The notes under the pieces: model-generated | What the model was told of the DNA's origin: nothing | Seen by the model: the letters and a program-made list of their open reading frames with translations, nothing else | Database searches by the model: none | Program-made: the position numbers and the translations under genes | Assembly: GCF_021462505.1 (NCBI RefSeq) | Contig: NZ_JAKEDV010000005.1 | Location: 1-64,000, forward strand | DNA from: Thermus brockianus | GTDB lineage: Bacteria; Deinococcota; Deinococci; Deinococcales; Thermaceae | Length of the DNA stretch: 64,000 nucleotides | Reading direction: 5' to 3' | Shown: piece after piece, positions 8,473-19,899 of the stretch | Layout of the letters: each line of letters begins with the position of its first letter | Position numbering within the stretch: the stretch's first letter is position 1

Positions 8473-8548
8473 TGGTGGGCCGTGCAGGATTCGAACCTGC
8501 GACCTACCGATTAAAAGTCGGTTGCTCTGCCAGCTGAGCTAACGGCCC
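8473..8548 (-). tRNA. tRNA-Lys (anticodon TTT)
   Basis: A 76-base cloverleaf on the minus strand: acceptor GGGCCGT/ACGGCCC, anticodon stem ACCGA/TCGGT around CTTTTAA (anticodon TTT), T-loop GTTCGAATC and an encoded CCA at 8475-8473. Its promoter lies inside the 3' end of the upstream protein gene. Confidence 0.97.
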
Positions 8549-8561
8549 CCAAGCCCTAGCG

Positions 8562-8590
8562 ATTATAGCCCTCTAGCGAGGCTTGCGCAA
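8562..8590 (-). promoter_or_regulatory. tRNA-Lys promoter inside the UPF0489 gene
   Basis: On the minus strand TTGCGC (8590-8585), a 17-base spacer and a perfect TATAAT (8567-8562), 13 bases before the tRNA. The -35 lies within the last codons of the gene at 8573-9274. Confidence 0.78.
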
Positions 8591-9274
8591 GGCGTCCATG
8601 ATCCAAAGGCCAAGCCCCTCCTCCCGCACCCTGGCCTTTAGGGCTTCCACCCGTAACTCCCTGGGCTTCACGGGTTCTAGCGCCTCCTTGGGCAAGGGGG
8701 CCGCCTCCAAAAAGGCGAAAAAGGCGGGGTCCACCCACGGGGGCACCCAGGCCCCGCTGCGGCAGAGGAAGGCGCGGTGGAAAACCCCCTCCACCTTTCC
8801 CCCCGGGTCCAGAAGCCGCACCACGGGCACCTGGGGCTCGGGCTCCAAGGAGGGGTCCCGCCAGGGGGGGTAGTAAAGGGTAAGCCTCGCCCCTTGGCGG
8901 GCATAGAAAACCATCCAGTCGTCGCAGGCGGGCTCTTCCCCCAAAGGGCGGTATCCGGCATCGTGGTGGGCGTCAAAGAGCACCACCTCCTCCACCCCCT
9001 CCCGCACCCTAGGGTGGAAAGCCAGGGCGTTGGAGTCAGCGTAGAAAAGCCGGGCCCCCGGGGCAAAGCAAAAGCGCTCCCAAAACCCCTCCCATCCCTG
9101 GGCCTCGGGCAAGGGTAGGCCCCGGAGCAAGAAGGCTAAAGCCCGGGCCTCCCAAGCCTCCTGAAGGTAGTAAGGGGTTTCAAAATGGGCCCAGGCGTAG
9201 AGGTGAGCCTCGGGCTGGCGGGAGTCCTGGGGCACGGGGAAAAAGTAGTCAAAGTCCACCACCAAAAGCCGCAT
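8573..9274 (-). CDS. UPF0489 family protein (arginase-like fold, putative metal-dependent hydrolase)
   Basis: A 233-residue protein. Two acidic clusters stand out: LLVVDFDYFF (Asp7, Asp9) and LFDAHHDAGY (Asp101, His103, His104, Asp105), then CDDWMVFY. These fit the UPF0489 family, related to ureohydrolases; some members are peptide arginases turning arginine into ornithine in modified peptides. No precursor peptide gene is visible nearby, so the substrate is unknown. The ATG at 9274 follows GGGAG and a TATTTA hexamer; the extension of the frame upstream would run through the oxidase terminator and is rejected. It sits alone between the oxidase operon terminator and tRNA-Lys. Confidence 0.7.
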   Translation of the reverse strand: MRLLVVDFDYFFPVPQDSRQPEAHLYAWAHFETPYYLQEAWEARALAFLLRGLPLPEAQGWEGFWERFCFAPGARLFYADSNALAFHPRVREGVEEVVLFDAHHDAGYRPLGEEPACDDWMVFYARQGARLTLYYPPWRDPSLEPEPQVPVVRLLDPGGKVEGVFHRAFLCRSGAWVPPWVDPAFFAFLEAAPLPKEALEPVKPRELRVEALKARVREEGLGLWIMDALRKPR

Positions 9275-9284
9275 CTCTCCCTTA

Positions 9285-9314
9285 AATAGCAAAATCCCCC
9301 GCCAAGGGCGGGGG
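9285..9314 (-). terminator. terminator of the cytochrome oxidase operon
   Basis: On the minus strand CCCCCGCC-CTT-GGCGGGGG (8-bp stem, positions 9314-9296) is followed by ATTTTGCTATTT, shortly after the ctaDE stop at 9333. Confidence 0.85.
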
Positions 9315-9332
9315 AAAAGGGGGTTGGTGGCC

Positions 9333-11720
<2,388 letters not shown>

Positions 11721-12734
11721 CTAGAACTTGGGCAGGGCCTTGAAGTCAAAGCCCTCCACCTTAAGCCCCTCCAGGTAGCGCACCAAGGCGTCCAAGTCCT
11801 CCTCGGAAAGCTGGGGGAAGCCCGGCATCTTGACCCCAGGCTTCATGGCGGCGGGGTCCTTGATCCATGCCTTGAGGTGCTCAGGGGTATTGTCCACGAT
11901 ACCCGCCCCCAGGCTCACCCGGTTCCCCACGAAAGCGAGTTCGGGACCGATGACCGCCGGGGGCATCTTCCCCTGCACCCCATGGCAGGCCATGCAGTTT
12001 TGCTGGAACACCTCCTGCCCACGGGCGTCGGCCACGGGGGGGGTGTAGTTCTTGGCCGCCTCCACGAAGCGCTCAAACTCCTCCTTGGGCACCACCAAGA
12101 CCCGGAAGAGCATGCGGGCGTGGCTTGGCCCACAGAGCTCGGCGCAGAAGCCGTAATAGTTGCCCGGCTTCTCCGCTACAAAACGTATCCGAGTCTTTTG
12201 TCCCGGAATGGCGTCTTGCTTGCCCACAAGGCCCGGCACCCAGAAGGAGTGGATCACGTCCTTGGAGGTCACCTCCAGCTCCACCGGCACCCCCACGGGC
12301 AGGATGAGCTCGTTGGAGTTGCGGAAGCCAAGCTCCGCATAGTTAAAGTCCCACCAGAACTGGTACCCCGTGACCTCCACCTTCATGGCCCCCGGGATGG
12401 GTTGGTTCACCTGGATGAGGGCCCGGGCCGTGAGGCCAAAGAGGACCAGGATGATGGCCAGGGGGATCAGGGTCCAGATGACCTCGAGGCGGTCGTTCCC
12501 GTGGATCTGGGGCGGCTCGCCCTGCTGGCCCGGGTGGGCGCGGAACTTCCAGGTGATGTAGGCCAAGGCGCCCGCCACCACGCCGAAGATGAGCACGGAG
12601 AAGACCAGGACCCAGACCAGGAGGTGGTTGGTTTCCCGGTTCACCGGGGAAAAGGGGTGGGTGATGGCCACCCGGTGGGCCTCCTGGGCTAGGACTAAAC
12701 CGAAAAGACTTAGGGCCGCAAACGCTCGCTTCAT
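11721..12734 (-). CDS. ctaC: caa3 oxidase subunit II with fused cytochrome c domain
   Basis: A 337-residue subunit. Order: signal peptide ending ALAQ (residue about 17), two transmembrane helices, a cupredoxin domain with the CuA ligand set CAELCGPSHARM, then a C-terminal cytochrome c domain with NCMACHG and a distal Met in GVKMPGF. Electrons pass from a cytochrome c donor through heme c and CuA to the I/III fusion. The fused heme domain defines the caa3 class. It is the middle gene of ctaAB-ctaC-ctaDE. Confidence 0.97.
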   Translation of the reverse strand: MKRAFAALSLFGLVLAQEAHRVAITHPFSPVNRETNHLLVWVLVFSVLIFGVVAGALAYITWKFRAHPGQQGEPPQIHGNDRLEVIWTLIPLAIILVLFGLTARALIQVNQPIPGAMKVEVTGYQFWWDFNYAELGFRNSNELILPVGVPVELEVTSKDVIHSFWVPGLVGKQDAIPGQKTRIRFVAEKPGNYYGFCAELCGPSHARMLFRVLVVPKEEFERFVEAAKNYTPPVADARGQEVFQQNCMACHGVQGKMPPAVIGPELAFVGNRVSLGAGIVDNTPEHLKAWIKDPAAMKPGVKMPGFPQLSEEDLDALVRYLEGLKVEGFDFKALPKF

Positions 12735-12745
12735 CCACTCCCTCC

Positions 12746-14566
12746 CTAAAGCACCCGGTCCACCGCCATGGCCACGAACAAGAGGGCCAGGTAGAGCATG
12801 GAGTATTTATACAGCGAAACCGCCGTCCTCCGCTCGGGCTGGCGGTAGAGGGCAAGGGCCTTGAGCAACAAGAGGGCGTTCAGGGCCAGGCTGAGGAGGA
12901 GGTAGACCAGGCCCAACTCGCCCAAAAGAAGGGGCATGAGGGAGATCAAGGCGGTGAGGAGGGCGTAAAGGGCGATCTGCATCACCGTGACCCGCTCCCC
13001 CAGGACCACGGGCAGCATGGGCACCCCCACCGCCCGGTAGTCGTCCTGGATCATGAGGGCCAAGGCCCAGAAGTGCACGGGGGTCCAGAAGAAGATGAGG
13101 GCGAAGAGGTACCAGGCGAAGAGGTTCAGCTCCCCCGTCACCGCCGCCCAGCCCACCAAGGGCGGGAAGGCCCCCGCCGCCCCGCCGATGACGATGTTCT
13201 GCCAGGTGCGCCGCTTGAGGTAAAGGGTGTAGACCAGAACGTACCAGATGAGGCCCATAAGGGCCAGGGTGGCGGTGAGGAGGTTGGCGGACCACCAAAG
13301 GAGGCCAAAGCCCAAGAGGGCGAGGGCGAAGGCGAAAAGGAGGGCATCACGGCTGGAGATTTTCTGGGTCACCGTGGGCCTTTTGGCGGTACGCTTCATG
13401 CGGGCGTCAATGTCCCGGTCCACCACCATGTTGATGGCGTTGGCCGCTCCCGCCATTAGGTAGCCGCCCAGGGCCACCGCCAGGAAAAGCCCGGTCCCCG
13501 GCCACCCCTTGGCGGCGATGAGCATGGCGAGGAGGGTGGTGAGGAGGAGAAGGCTGATGACCCTGGGCTTGGTGAGGGCCAAGTAGTCCTTCCAGGTGGC
13601 CCCCCCGGTGCCCCGGTGGACCTGGGCCCCCTGGCCCTCCCCTAGCTCCACCCGCCTCGTCCCTTGGGCCAGGCTCGAGGCCATGAGGAGGACAAAGAGA
13701 AGCCACACGGCGTAGGCCAGGAAGAGGTGGAGGATCTGCATCCACACGGGGGCCTTGAGCCAGACGTTCACCAAGCCCGCCAAAAGCTGGACCCCGTAGA
13801 GGTAGGCCAGGCCCTGGGCCAGGCGCCTCGTGGCCTCCGAGGGGCGGAGGTGGGCCACGAGGAAGCCGGCGAAGACCACGTAAAGCCCCACGCTCACGGC
13901 GATGAGGGGGTGGAGCACCCTAAGGCGCACCAGGAAGTGCTCCCCCGGGGTTAAGGAGCGTTCCAGGGCCTCCAGGGTGTTCCGCACGGGGAAAAGGAGG
14001 TCCCCCAGGGCGGTGACCGCCCCGCTCATGCCCAGGAAAAGGAGGGCGAGTAGCCCAAGAAGGAGGGCCCACCCCACCGCCCCTTGGCCCCTCAGGCGCA
14101 AAGGGGCACCTCCCGAGGCCCACCAGGCGGTGAGGGCCAGGGCGGCCAGGAGGAAGTAGGTGTTGGCCAGGTGGACCATCTGCACCACGGCCCGCTCGGC
14201 GCTCACGTTGTGGGCGGTCCAGCCGAAGAGGACCAGGGAGGCCCCCACGAGGCTTTCCGTGACCATGAAGAGGAAGGAAAGCCCAGCGCCAAACCGGGCG
14301 GGATGCCCCTTGGGCAAGGCGCGCAGGGCCAGGACGAGGAGGAAGAGGACAGATAGGAAGGCCAAGCCCGAGGTGGCCCGGTGGGTGAACTCAATGAGGG
14401 TTTCCACCTGGGGGCTTCGGGGGATGATCTCCCCGTTGCAGGTGGGCCAGTGGGCCCCACACCCCGCCCCCGAGCCCGTGGCCCGCACGTAGGCCCCCCA
14501 AAGGGCCACCAGGACGTTCCAAAGGAGTATTCCCCAGGCGTAGCGGCTAAACCAGGTCTGGCTCAT
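12746..14566 (-). CDS. heme A synthase / heme O synthase fusion (CtaA-CtaB)
   Basis: A 606-residue membrane protein combining two enzymes. Residues about 1-300 are CtaA (heme O to heme A), with conserved histidines in [22 protein letters not shown] and RVLHPLIAV. Residues about 310-606 are CtaB, protoheme IX farnesyltransferase, with [18 protein letters not shown] and [13 protein letters not shown] carrying the Asp-rich prenyl-diphosphate motifs. Fusion of consecutive pathway steps is known from Thermus. It is the first gene of the oxidase operon, supplying heme A to the adjacent oxidase. An imperfect GGTAG-CTACC inverted repeat lies upstream at 14587-14599. Confidence 0.95.
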   Translation of the reverse strand: MSQTWFSRYAWGILLWNVLVALWGAYVRATGSGAGCGAHWPTCNGEIIPRSPQVETLIEFTHRATSGLAFLSVLFLLVLALRALPKGHPARFGAGLSFLFMVTESLVGASLVLFGWTAHNVSAERAVVQMVHLANTYFLLAALALTAWWASGGAPLRLRGQGAVGWALLLGLLALLFLGMSGAVTALGDLLFPVRNTLEALERSLTPGEHFLVRLRVLHPLIAVSVGLYVVFAGFLVAHLRPSEATRRLAQGLAYLYGVQLLAGLVNVWLKAPVWMQILHLFLAYAVWLLFVLLMASSLAQGTRRVELGEGQGAQVHRGTGGATWKDYLALTKPRVISLLLLTTLLAMLIAAKGWPGTGLFLAVALGGYLMAGAANAINMVVDRDIDARMKRTAKRPTVTQKISSRDALLFAFALALLGFGLLWWSANLLTATLALMGLIWYVLVYTLYLKRRTWQNIVIGGAAGAFPPLVGWAAVTGELNLFAWYLFALIFFWTPVHFWALALMIQDDYRAVGVPMLPVVLGERVTVMQIALYALLTALISLMPLLLGELGLVYLLLSLALNALLLLKALALYRQPERRTAVSLYKYSMLYLALLFVAMAVDRVL

Positions 14567-14673
14567 AGGAAACCCGTCCCCCAGACGGTAGCGCCTACCA
14601 TTCTGCCAAAAGGTTTCCGCCGGGGGTGAAGTACATTTGTCCCTACCATTTCCGCCACCTAGGAGCCTAATAC

Positions 14674-14703
14674 CCCCAGGCCCTATTTGGCAAGGGCCTG
14701 GGG
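14674..14703 (-). terminator. pckA terminator hairpin in the ctaAB-pckA spacer
   Basis: CCCCAGGCCCT (14674-14684) and AGGGCCTGGGG (14693-14703) form an 11-bp stem downstream of pckA. The T-run after it is poor (GGTATTAGG), so efficiency is uncertain. The remaining 100 bases up to ctaAB contain no gene. Confidence 0.7.
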
Positions 14704-14717
14704 AATAGGCCTAACCC

Positions 14718-16307
14718 TTAACCCACCCGGGGACCGGCCCGGCGCACGGCCTCGTCCACCCCATCCGCATACTTTAGGAAGTTCTCCTGGAAGAGGGCGG
14801 CGAGCTTATGGGCCTGCCGGTCGTAGGCCTCCTTGTCCTCCCAGGTCCCCCGGGGGTCCAGAAGCTCCTTGGGCACCCCGGGCACCTCCAGGGGCACCTC
14901 AAAGCCAAAGATGGGGTCCTGGCGGTAGGGGACGCCCTCGAGGACCCCGTTAAGCGCCGCCCGCAAGAGGGCCCGGGTCACGGGCAAGGGGAAGCGCCGC
15001 CCCACCCCGTAAGGCCCCCCGGTCCAGCCCGTGTTCACCAGGTAGACCCGAGGCCCGTGGCGGGCGATCTTCTCCCCCAGCATGCGGGCGTAGACCCCGG
15101 GGTGCAGGGGAAGGAAGGGCGCCCCGAAGCAGGCGGAAAAGGTGGCCCTGGGCTCGGTGATGCCTCGCTCCGTGCCCGCCACCCGGGCGGTGTAGCCGGA
15201 GAGGAAGTAGTACATGGCCTGCTCCGGGGTGAGGCGGGCGATGGGGGGAAGGACGCCGTAGGCGTCGGCGGAAAGGAAGAAGATGGCCTTGGGGTGGCCC
15301 GCCACCCCGGACTCCACCACGTTCTCCAGGTGGGCGATGGGGTAGGAGGAGCGGGTGTTTTCCGTCTTGGAGTCGTCGTCCCACTCCACCCGGCGGGTTT
15401 CCGGGTTCACCACCACGTTTTCCAGGATGGCCTCAAACTGATTGGAGGCCTTATAGATGAGGGGCTCGTGCTCCGGGGAAAGGCGGATGACCTTGGCGTA
15501 GCACCCCCCCTCAAAGTTGAAGACCCCCTCCTCGCTCCAGCCGTGCTCGTCGTCCCCGATGAGGGGCCTTTCGGGGTCGGTGGAAAGGGTGGTCTTGCCC
15601 GTGCCGGAGAGCCCGAAGAAGACCGCCACGTCCCCCTCCCGCCCCACGTTGGCCGAGGCGTGCATGGGGAAGACCCCTTGCTTGGGCATCAGGTAGTTCA
15701 TCACCGTGAAAATGCTCTTTTTAATCTCCCCGGCGTACTTGGTGCCCACGATGAGGACGAGGCGCCGCCCAAAACTGATGCCCACGAAGACCTCGCTCCG
15801 GGTGCCGTCCCGCTCGGGGTCGGCCAGGAAGTGGGGGGCGTGGACCACGGTGAAGCCAGGCTGGAAGCGTTCCGCCTCGTCGTCCTCGGGGAAGTGCCGG
15901 GGGGAGAGGAACATGTTGCGGGCGAAAAGGGCGTGCCAGGGGCTTTCCGTCACCACCCGGACCCCCAGGCGGTAGCGCTTGTCCGCCCCGGCGTAAAGGT
16001 CCTGGACATAGAGGTCCCTTTCGGAAAGGTACTGGGCCACCCGCTCCAAAAGGGCCTGGAAGGCCTCCGGGGCAAAGGGTTGGTTCACCTCCCCCCACCA
16101 GACCTCCCCCTCCACCTCCGGCTCCCGCACCACGAACTTGTCCTTGGGGCTTCTCCCCGTGTAAGGAGTGGTGTCCACCACCAAGGGGCCCTTATGGGCC
16201 AAAAACCCCTCGCCTCGGCGCAGGGTGTGCTCCACCAGCACCGGGGAAACGGTGTTCCAAAAGACCTGTTTCTTGGGTTGGATGCCGATATAGCTCAGGC
16301 GGTCCAT
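14718..16307 (-). CDS. pckA: phosphoenolpyruvate carboxykinase (ATP)
   Basis: A 529-residue cytoplasmic enzyme making PEP from oxaloacetate for gluconeogenesis. The kinase-1a P-loop [12 protein letters not shown], the metal-binding LIGDDEHGW and the family-specific [10 protein letters not shown] are all present, as is [11 protein letters not shown] near the N-terminus. Length is typical of the ATP-dependent class. The ATG at 16307 follows GGAGGAGG by 6 bases. pgi lies upstream in the same direction, 52 bases away, so the two sugar-phosphate genes may share transcripts. Confidence 0.97.
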   Translation of the reverse strand: MDRLSYIGIQPKKQVFWNTVSPVLVEHTLRRGEGFLAHKGPLVVDTTPYTGRSPKDKFVVREPEVEGEVWWGEVNQPFAPEAFQALLERVAQYLSERDLYVQDLYAGADKRYRLGVRVVTESPWHALFARNMFLSPRHFPEDDEAERFQPGFTVVHAPHFLADPERDGTRSEVFVGISFGRRLVLIVGTKYAGEIKKSIFTVMNYLMPKQGVFPMHASANVGREGDVAVFFGLSGTGKTTLSTDPERPLIGDDEHGWSEEGVFNFEGGCYAKVIRLSPEHEPLIYKASNQFEAILENVVVNPETRRVEWDDDSKTENTRSSYPIAHLENVVESGVAGHPKAIFFLSADAYGVLPPIARLTPEQAMYYFLSGYTARVAGTERGITEPRATFSACFGAPFLPLHPGVYARMLGEKIARHGPRVYLVNTGWTGGPYGVGRRFPLPVTRALLRAALNGVLEGVPYRQDPIFGFEVPLEVPGVPKELLDPRGTWEDKEAYDRQAHKLAALFQENFLKYADGVDEAVRRAGPRVG

Positions 16308-16359
16308 ACGGGCCTCCTCCAGGCCAGGGTATCACAAGGCACATTTCCACGCTTCCACC

Positions 16360-17613
16360 CTAACCCTCCCCCTCCAAAAAGGCCCGGGTGAGGCGCTTGC
16401 CGAGCTCCACCCCGGGCTGGTCAAAGGCGTTCACCCCCCAAAGCTCCCCCAGGAAGGCGGTCTGCCACATGAGGTGCTGCAGGAGCCAGCCCACGGCGAA
16501 AGGGGACACCTGGGAAAGGTAAAGGGCGTAGACCCGTTGCCCCGCCTCCGCCAGGGCCTGGTAGGTGGCCTCCGCCTCGGCCTTGAGGAGGCGGAAAAGG
16601 GTCTTGCCGAAGAGGTACCCTGCCTCCGGAAGCTCCGCCGCCGGGGGCAAGGGGAGGTCCTCCACGGGGTTTTCCGGGATGACCAGGGTGAGGAGCTTGT
16701 CCAAGGGGCCTTCCCGGAAAAGCTGCACCTGGGCGTGCTGGTCCTGGGGGCCCAGGGCGGGGAGGGCGGTGGTGCCCACGCGCCTTCCTTCCCGGTCCAG
16801 TTTGCCCAAGGACTCGTCGTGGAGCTGGACGAACCAGGCGGGGAGGTACTTAAGCCGCTCGGAGTACACCATGAAGACGGCGATGGGGAGGTGGCGGTGC
16901 AGGTGGTGGAGGAGGGCCGTCTTCAGGGGGAGGCTTTCTTCTAAGGGAGCCAAAGCCTGCTCGTTGGCCTTGCGGGCTCCCATGAGGAGGGCGTCCAGGT
17001 CAGTCCCGGCAAAGGCCAGGGGGAGAAGGCCCACGGGGGAGAGCACGGAAAACCGGCCCCCCACCTCCTCGGGGATGGCAAAGGCCCTCAAGCCCTCCCG
17101 CCCCGCCAGGGCCCTTAGGGCGCCTCCCTTAGGGTCCGTGGTCACCACCAGGTGCCGCCGCCACGCCTCCCCCAGGTGGGCCTTCAGCCAGTCCAAAAAG
17201 AGCAAAAGCCCCGCCAGGGTTTCCGCCGTGGCCCCGGACTTGGAGACGGCGTTGACCAGGGTTTTGTGGGGGTCAAGGCTTTGGAGAAGCTTCCGGATGA
17301 GCTCGGGCTCCACGTGGTCCACGTAGTGGAAGCGGACGCCGCTTTCACGGAAGGCGGCCTCGAGGGCCTTGGGCCCCAGGGCACTCCCCCCAATCCCCAA
17401 AAGGACGAAGTCCTCCACCCACGGGTTCGCCTCGCGGAAGCGGCGGATCTCCCTTAGGGTTTCCGTGTCCTCGGGGAGGTCTATCCAGCCCAGCATGGCC
17501 CCCTTCTGGCCCCGCTTGGCCAAAAGGCGCTCCCGCGCCTCCAGGAGAAGGGGGGCGTGGGCCTTGAGCTCCTCGGCAAACCCGGGGAGGAAGCGGGTGT
17601 CCAGGCGCAGCAT
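16360..17613 (-). CDS. pgi: glucose-6-phosphate isomerase
   Basis: A 417-residue enzyme interconverting glucose-6-phosphate and fructose-6-phosphate; this is the short bacterial form, versus about 550 residues in E. coli. Visible motifs: LLGIGGSALGPKAL (phosphate binding), NAVSKSGATAET, and near the C-terminus the catalytic Lys/His regions around NAFDQPGVELGK. The ATG at 17613 has no Shine-Dalgarno and lies 6 bases after TAGCAT, so the message is probably leaderless. It diverges from the GNAT/acyl-CoA synthetase gene. Confidence 0.96.
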   Translation of the reverse strand: MLRLDTRFLPGFAEELKAHAPLLLEARERLLAKRGQKGAMLGWIDLPEDTETLREIRRFREANPWVEDFVLLGIGGSALGPKALEAAFRESGVRFHYVDHVEPELIRKLLQSLDPHKTLVNAVSKSGATAETLAGLLLFLDWLKAHLGEAWRRHLVVTTDPKGGALRALAGREGLRAFAIPEEVGGRFSVLSPVGLLPLAFAGTDLDALLMGARKANEQALAPLEESLPLKTALLHHLHRHLPIAVFMVYSERLKYLPAWFVQLHDESLGKLDREGRRVGTTALPALGPQDQHAQVQLFREGPLDKLLTLVIPENPVEDLPLPPAAELPEAGYLFGKTLFRLLKAEAEATYQALAEAGQRVYALYLSQVSPFAVGWLLQHLMWQTAFLGELWGVNAFDQPGVELGKRLTRAFLEGEG

Positions 17614-17655
17614 GGCCCTATGCTACCCCCAGTCCGGCTGGGGTAGGCTAAGGGC
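17614..17655. promoter_or_regulatory. divergent leaderless promoters with central palindrome (pgi / GNAT gene)
   Basis: Minus strand: TAGCAT (17625-17620) 6 bases before the pgi ATG. Plus strand: TAGGCT (17644-17649) 6 bases before the ATG at 17656. Between them lies an inverted repeat, CTACCCC...GGGGTAG (17623-17629 / 17640-17646), that reaches into both -10 boxes, so a regulator bound there could control both genes. Confidence 0.65.
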
Positions 17656-19899
17656 ATGGGGTACGTGCCCCCGCCCACGCCCCAGTACGGCCTCGAGGAG
17701 GGCCCCGTCCTCCTCAAGGACGGGCGCACCGCCCTCCTGCGCCGGGCCACCCCCAAGGACCTCCCCCTCTTCGTGGCGTTCCTCAGGCGGCTTTCCCCGG
17801 AATCCCTGCGCATGCGCTTCTTCTCCCCCATCTCCCCGGAGAAGGCGGCGGAACTCCTCCTTTCCGCCAAGCCCGAGGAGGAGAAGGTGACCCTCATCGT
17901 CCTGGCCGGGGAGCCCCCGAGGATCGTGGCCACCGGGGAGTACGTGCGGGCCAAGGGGGAGGACACCGCCGAGGTAGCCTTCCTGGTGGACGACGCCTAT
18001 CAGGGCAAGGGCCTCGGCACCCTCCTTTTGGAGCGCTTAGCCCTCCTCGCCGCCAAGCGGGGGGTGCGGCGCTTCCAGGCCTTCACCCTGGCGGAAAACC
18101 GGCAGATGCTAAGCGTCTTCATGGAAAGCGGCTTCCAGGTGCGGGCCCACCGGGAGGGGGGGGAGGTGGAGGTGGAGTTTGACATCCTCTTGGAGGAACG
18201 GGCGGCGGAGCGGTTTGAGTGGCGGGAAAAGGTTTCCACCATCGCCAGCCTCCACCCCTTCTTCTTTCCCCGGGGGGTGGCGGTGGTGGGGGCGAGCCGG
18301 GACCCGGACAGCATCGGCTACCGGGTTCTGGAAAACCTCATCTTTGGCCGCTTCCAGGGGCCCGTCTACCCCGTGAACGAGGCCATAGGCAAGGAGGGGG
18401 GCACCGTGGGCCCCCTCCTCGCCTACCCCAGCGTGGAGAGCATCCCCGGCCCCGTGGACCTGGCGGTGATCGCCGTGCCCAAGGAACGCGTCCCAGGCGC
18501 CCTGGAGGCCTGCGGCCGCCGGGGGGTTAGGGGGGCCATCGTCCTCACCACGGGCTTCGCCCCGGAAGAGGCCAAGGCCCTGGCGGACAAGGCCCGCCGC
18601 TACGGCATGCGCCTTTTGGGGCCTGGGTCCTTGGGCCTCGTGCACACCCACCCCGAGGTGCGCCTGGCCGCAGGCCTAGCCCCTTTGCCCAAGGCGGGGC
18701 CTTTGGCCCTCTCCAGCCAGTCGGGCACCCTGGGGCGGGCGGTGATGGCCTACGCCGAGGGGATGGGCCTCGGCATCGCCTCCTTTGCCTCCTTGGGGGC
18801 CAAGGCGGATATCTCCTCCAACGACCTCCTGCAGTTCTGGGAGGAGGACGAGCGCACCCGGGTCATCCTCCTTTACCTGGAAAGCTTCGGCAACCCCCGG
18901 CGCTTCTCCCGCCTGGCCCGCAGGATCGGCAAGAAGAAGCCCATCCTGGCCGTCCACCCCTCCCGGGATCCCCTGGTGCGGGCCCTTTTCGCCCAGGCGG
19001 GGGTGGTGCGGGCCAACGACCTGGAGGAGGCCTTTGACGTGGCCGCCCTCCTCTCCTTGGGGCGCCTACCGGAAAACGGCCGGGTACGCCTCATCTCCAA
19101 CGCCTCCGGCCCCTCCAACCTGGCCCTGGAGGCCCTGCGGGAAGGGGGCCTCGAGGTGGAGCACGTGGACCTGGGCTCCACCGCCAAGGCGGAGGACTAC
19201 GCCCGGGCGCTCAAGGAGGCCCTAGAAAGCGATGCGGGAAGCGTCTTTCTCCTCTTCGTGCCCATGGGGTACGCCTCCGAGGAGGAGTTCCTAAACCTCC
19301 TAGGGGAGGCGGAAGGGGAGAAGCTCCTCCTAGCCTGTGCCATGGGCTCCGCGGGGGTGCGGGCCCGGGTGTTGGGACGGGTAGCCCTCTACCGCTTCCC
19401 CGAGTCGGCGGCCATCGCCCTGGCCCGGGCCTGGGCCTACAAGCGCTTCCGGGAAGAGCCCCTCCTCTTCCCCGACTTCCCGGACCTGCGTCTCGAGGAG
19501 GCGAGGCGGCTTCTGGAGGGGAAGAAGCGCCTAAGCCGGGAGGAGGCGGAAGCGCTTCTTAGGGCCTTCGGCCTCCCCTTGGGCAAGGAAAATGGGCTTA
19601 CCCTCCGCCTCAAGGCCGAGCCCCACCCCCTCTTCGGCCCCGTGCTCACCCTCCTCCTCCCCACCCCCTTGGGGGAGCAGGCCTTGGGCCAGCGCCTTTC
19701 CCCCCTCACCGCCAAGGACGCCCAGGAGCTCCTAAAGCCCCTCGAGGGCCGGGAAGACCCCAGGCCCTACCAGGAGATCCTCCTCCGCCTCTCCCGGCTC
19801 CTCGAGGAGTTCCCGGAGGTGGAGGAGGTGGTCCTGGAACTCCAAGGGCCCAAGGTGGCCCGCTTTGAGGTGCGCCTTGCGGATCCAAAGCCCCGCTAA
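17656..19899 (+). CDS. GNAT acetyltransferase fused to an NDP-forming acyl-CoA synthetase-like domain
   Basis: A 747-residue two-part protein. Residues about 12-180 are a GNAT domain with the acetyl-CoA loop QGKGLGTLLLERL near 116. Residues about 205-330 are a CoA-binding Rossmann domain (VAVVGASRDPDSIG), then succinyl-CoA-ligase-like domains with SSQSGTLGRAV and LISNASGPSNLA. This is the N-terminal-GNAT (type II) arrangement of protein acetyltransferases related to Pat, which regulate acyl-CoA synthetases. The C-terminal ATP-grasp region is short and lacks the usual lysine-containing first half, so synthetase activity is doubtful. Probably a lysine acetyltransferase sensing acyl-CoA or nucleotide. 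Confidence 0.82.
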   Translation: MGYVPPPTPQYGLEEGPVLLKDGRTALLRRATPKDLPLFVAFLRRLSPESLRMRFFSPISPEKAAELLLSAKPEEEKVTLIVLAGEPPRIVATGEYVRAKGEDTAEVAFLVDDAYQGKGLGTLLLERLALLAAKRGVRRFQAFTLAENRQMLSVFMESGFQVRAHREGGEVEVEFDILLEERAAERFEWREKVSTIASLHPFFFPRGVAVVGASRDPDSIGYRVLENLIFGRFQGPVYPVNEAIGKEGGTVGPLLAYPSVESIPGPVDLAVIAVPKERVPGALEACGRRGVRGAIVLTTGFAPEEAKALADKARRYGMRLLGPGSLGLVHTHPEVRLAAGLAPLPKAGPLALSSQSGTLGRAVMAYAEGMGLGIASFASLGAKADISSNDLLQFWEEDERTRVILLYLESFGNPRRFSRLARRIGKKKPILAVHPSRDPLVRALFAQAGVVRANDLEEAFDVAALLSLGRLPENGRVRLISNASGPSNLALEALREGGLEVEHVDLGSTAKAEDYARALKEALESDAGSVFLLFVPMGYASEEEFLNLLGEAEGEKLLLACAMGSAGVRARVLGRVALYRFPESAAIALARAWAYKRFREEPLLFPDFPDLRLEEARRLLEGKKRLSREEAEALLRAFGLPLGKENGLTLRLKAEPHPLFGPVLTLLLPTPLGEQALGQRLSPLTAKDAQELLKPLEGREDPRPYQEILLRLSRLLEEFPEVEEVVLELQGPKVARFEVRLADPKPR

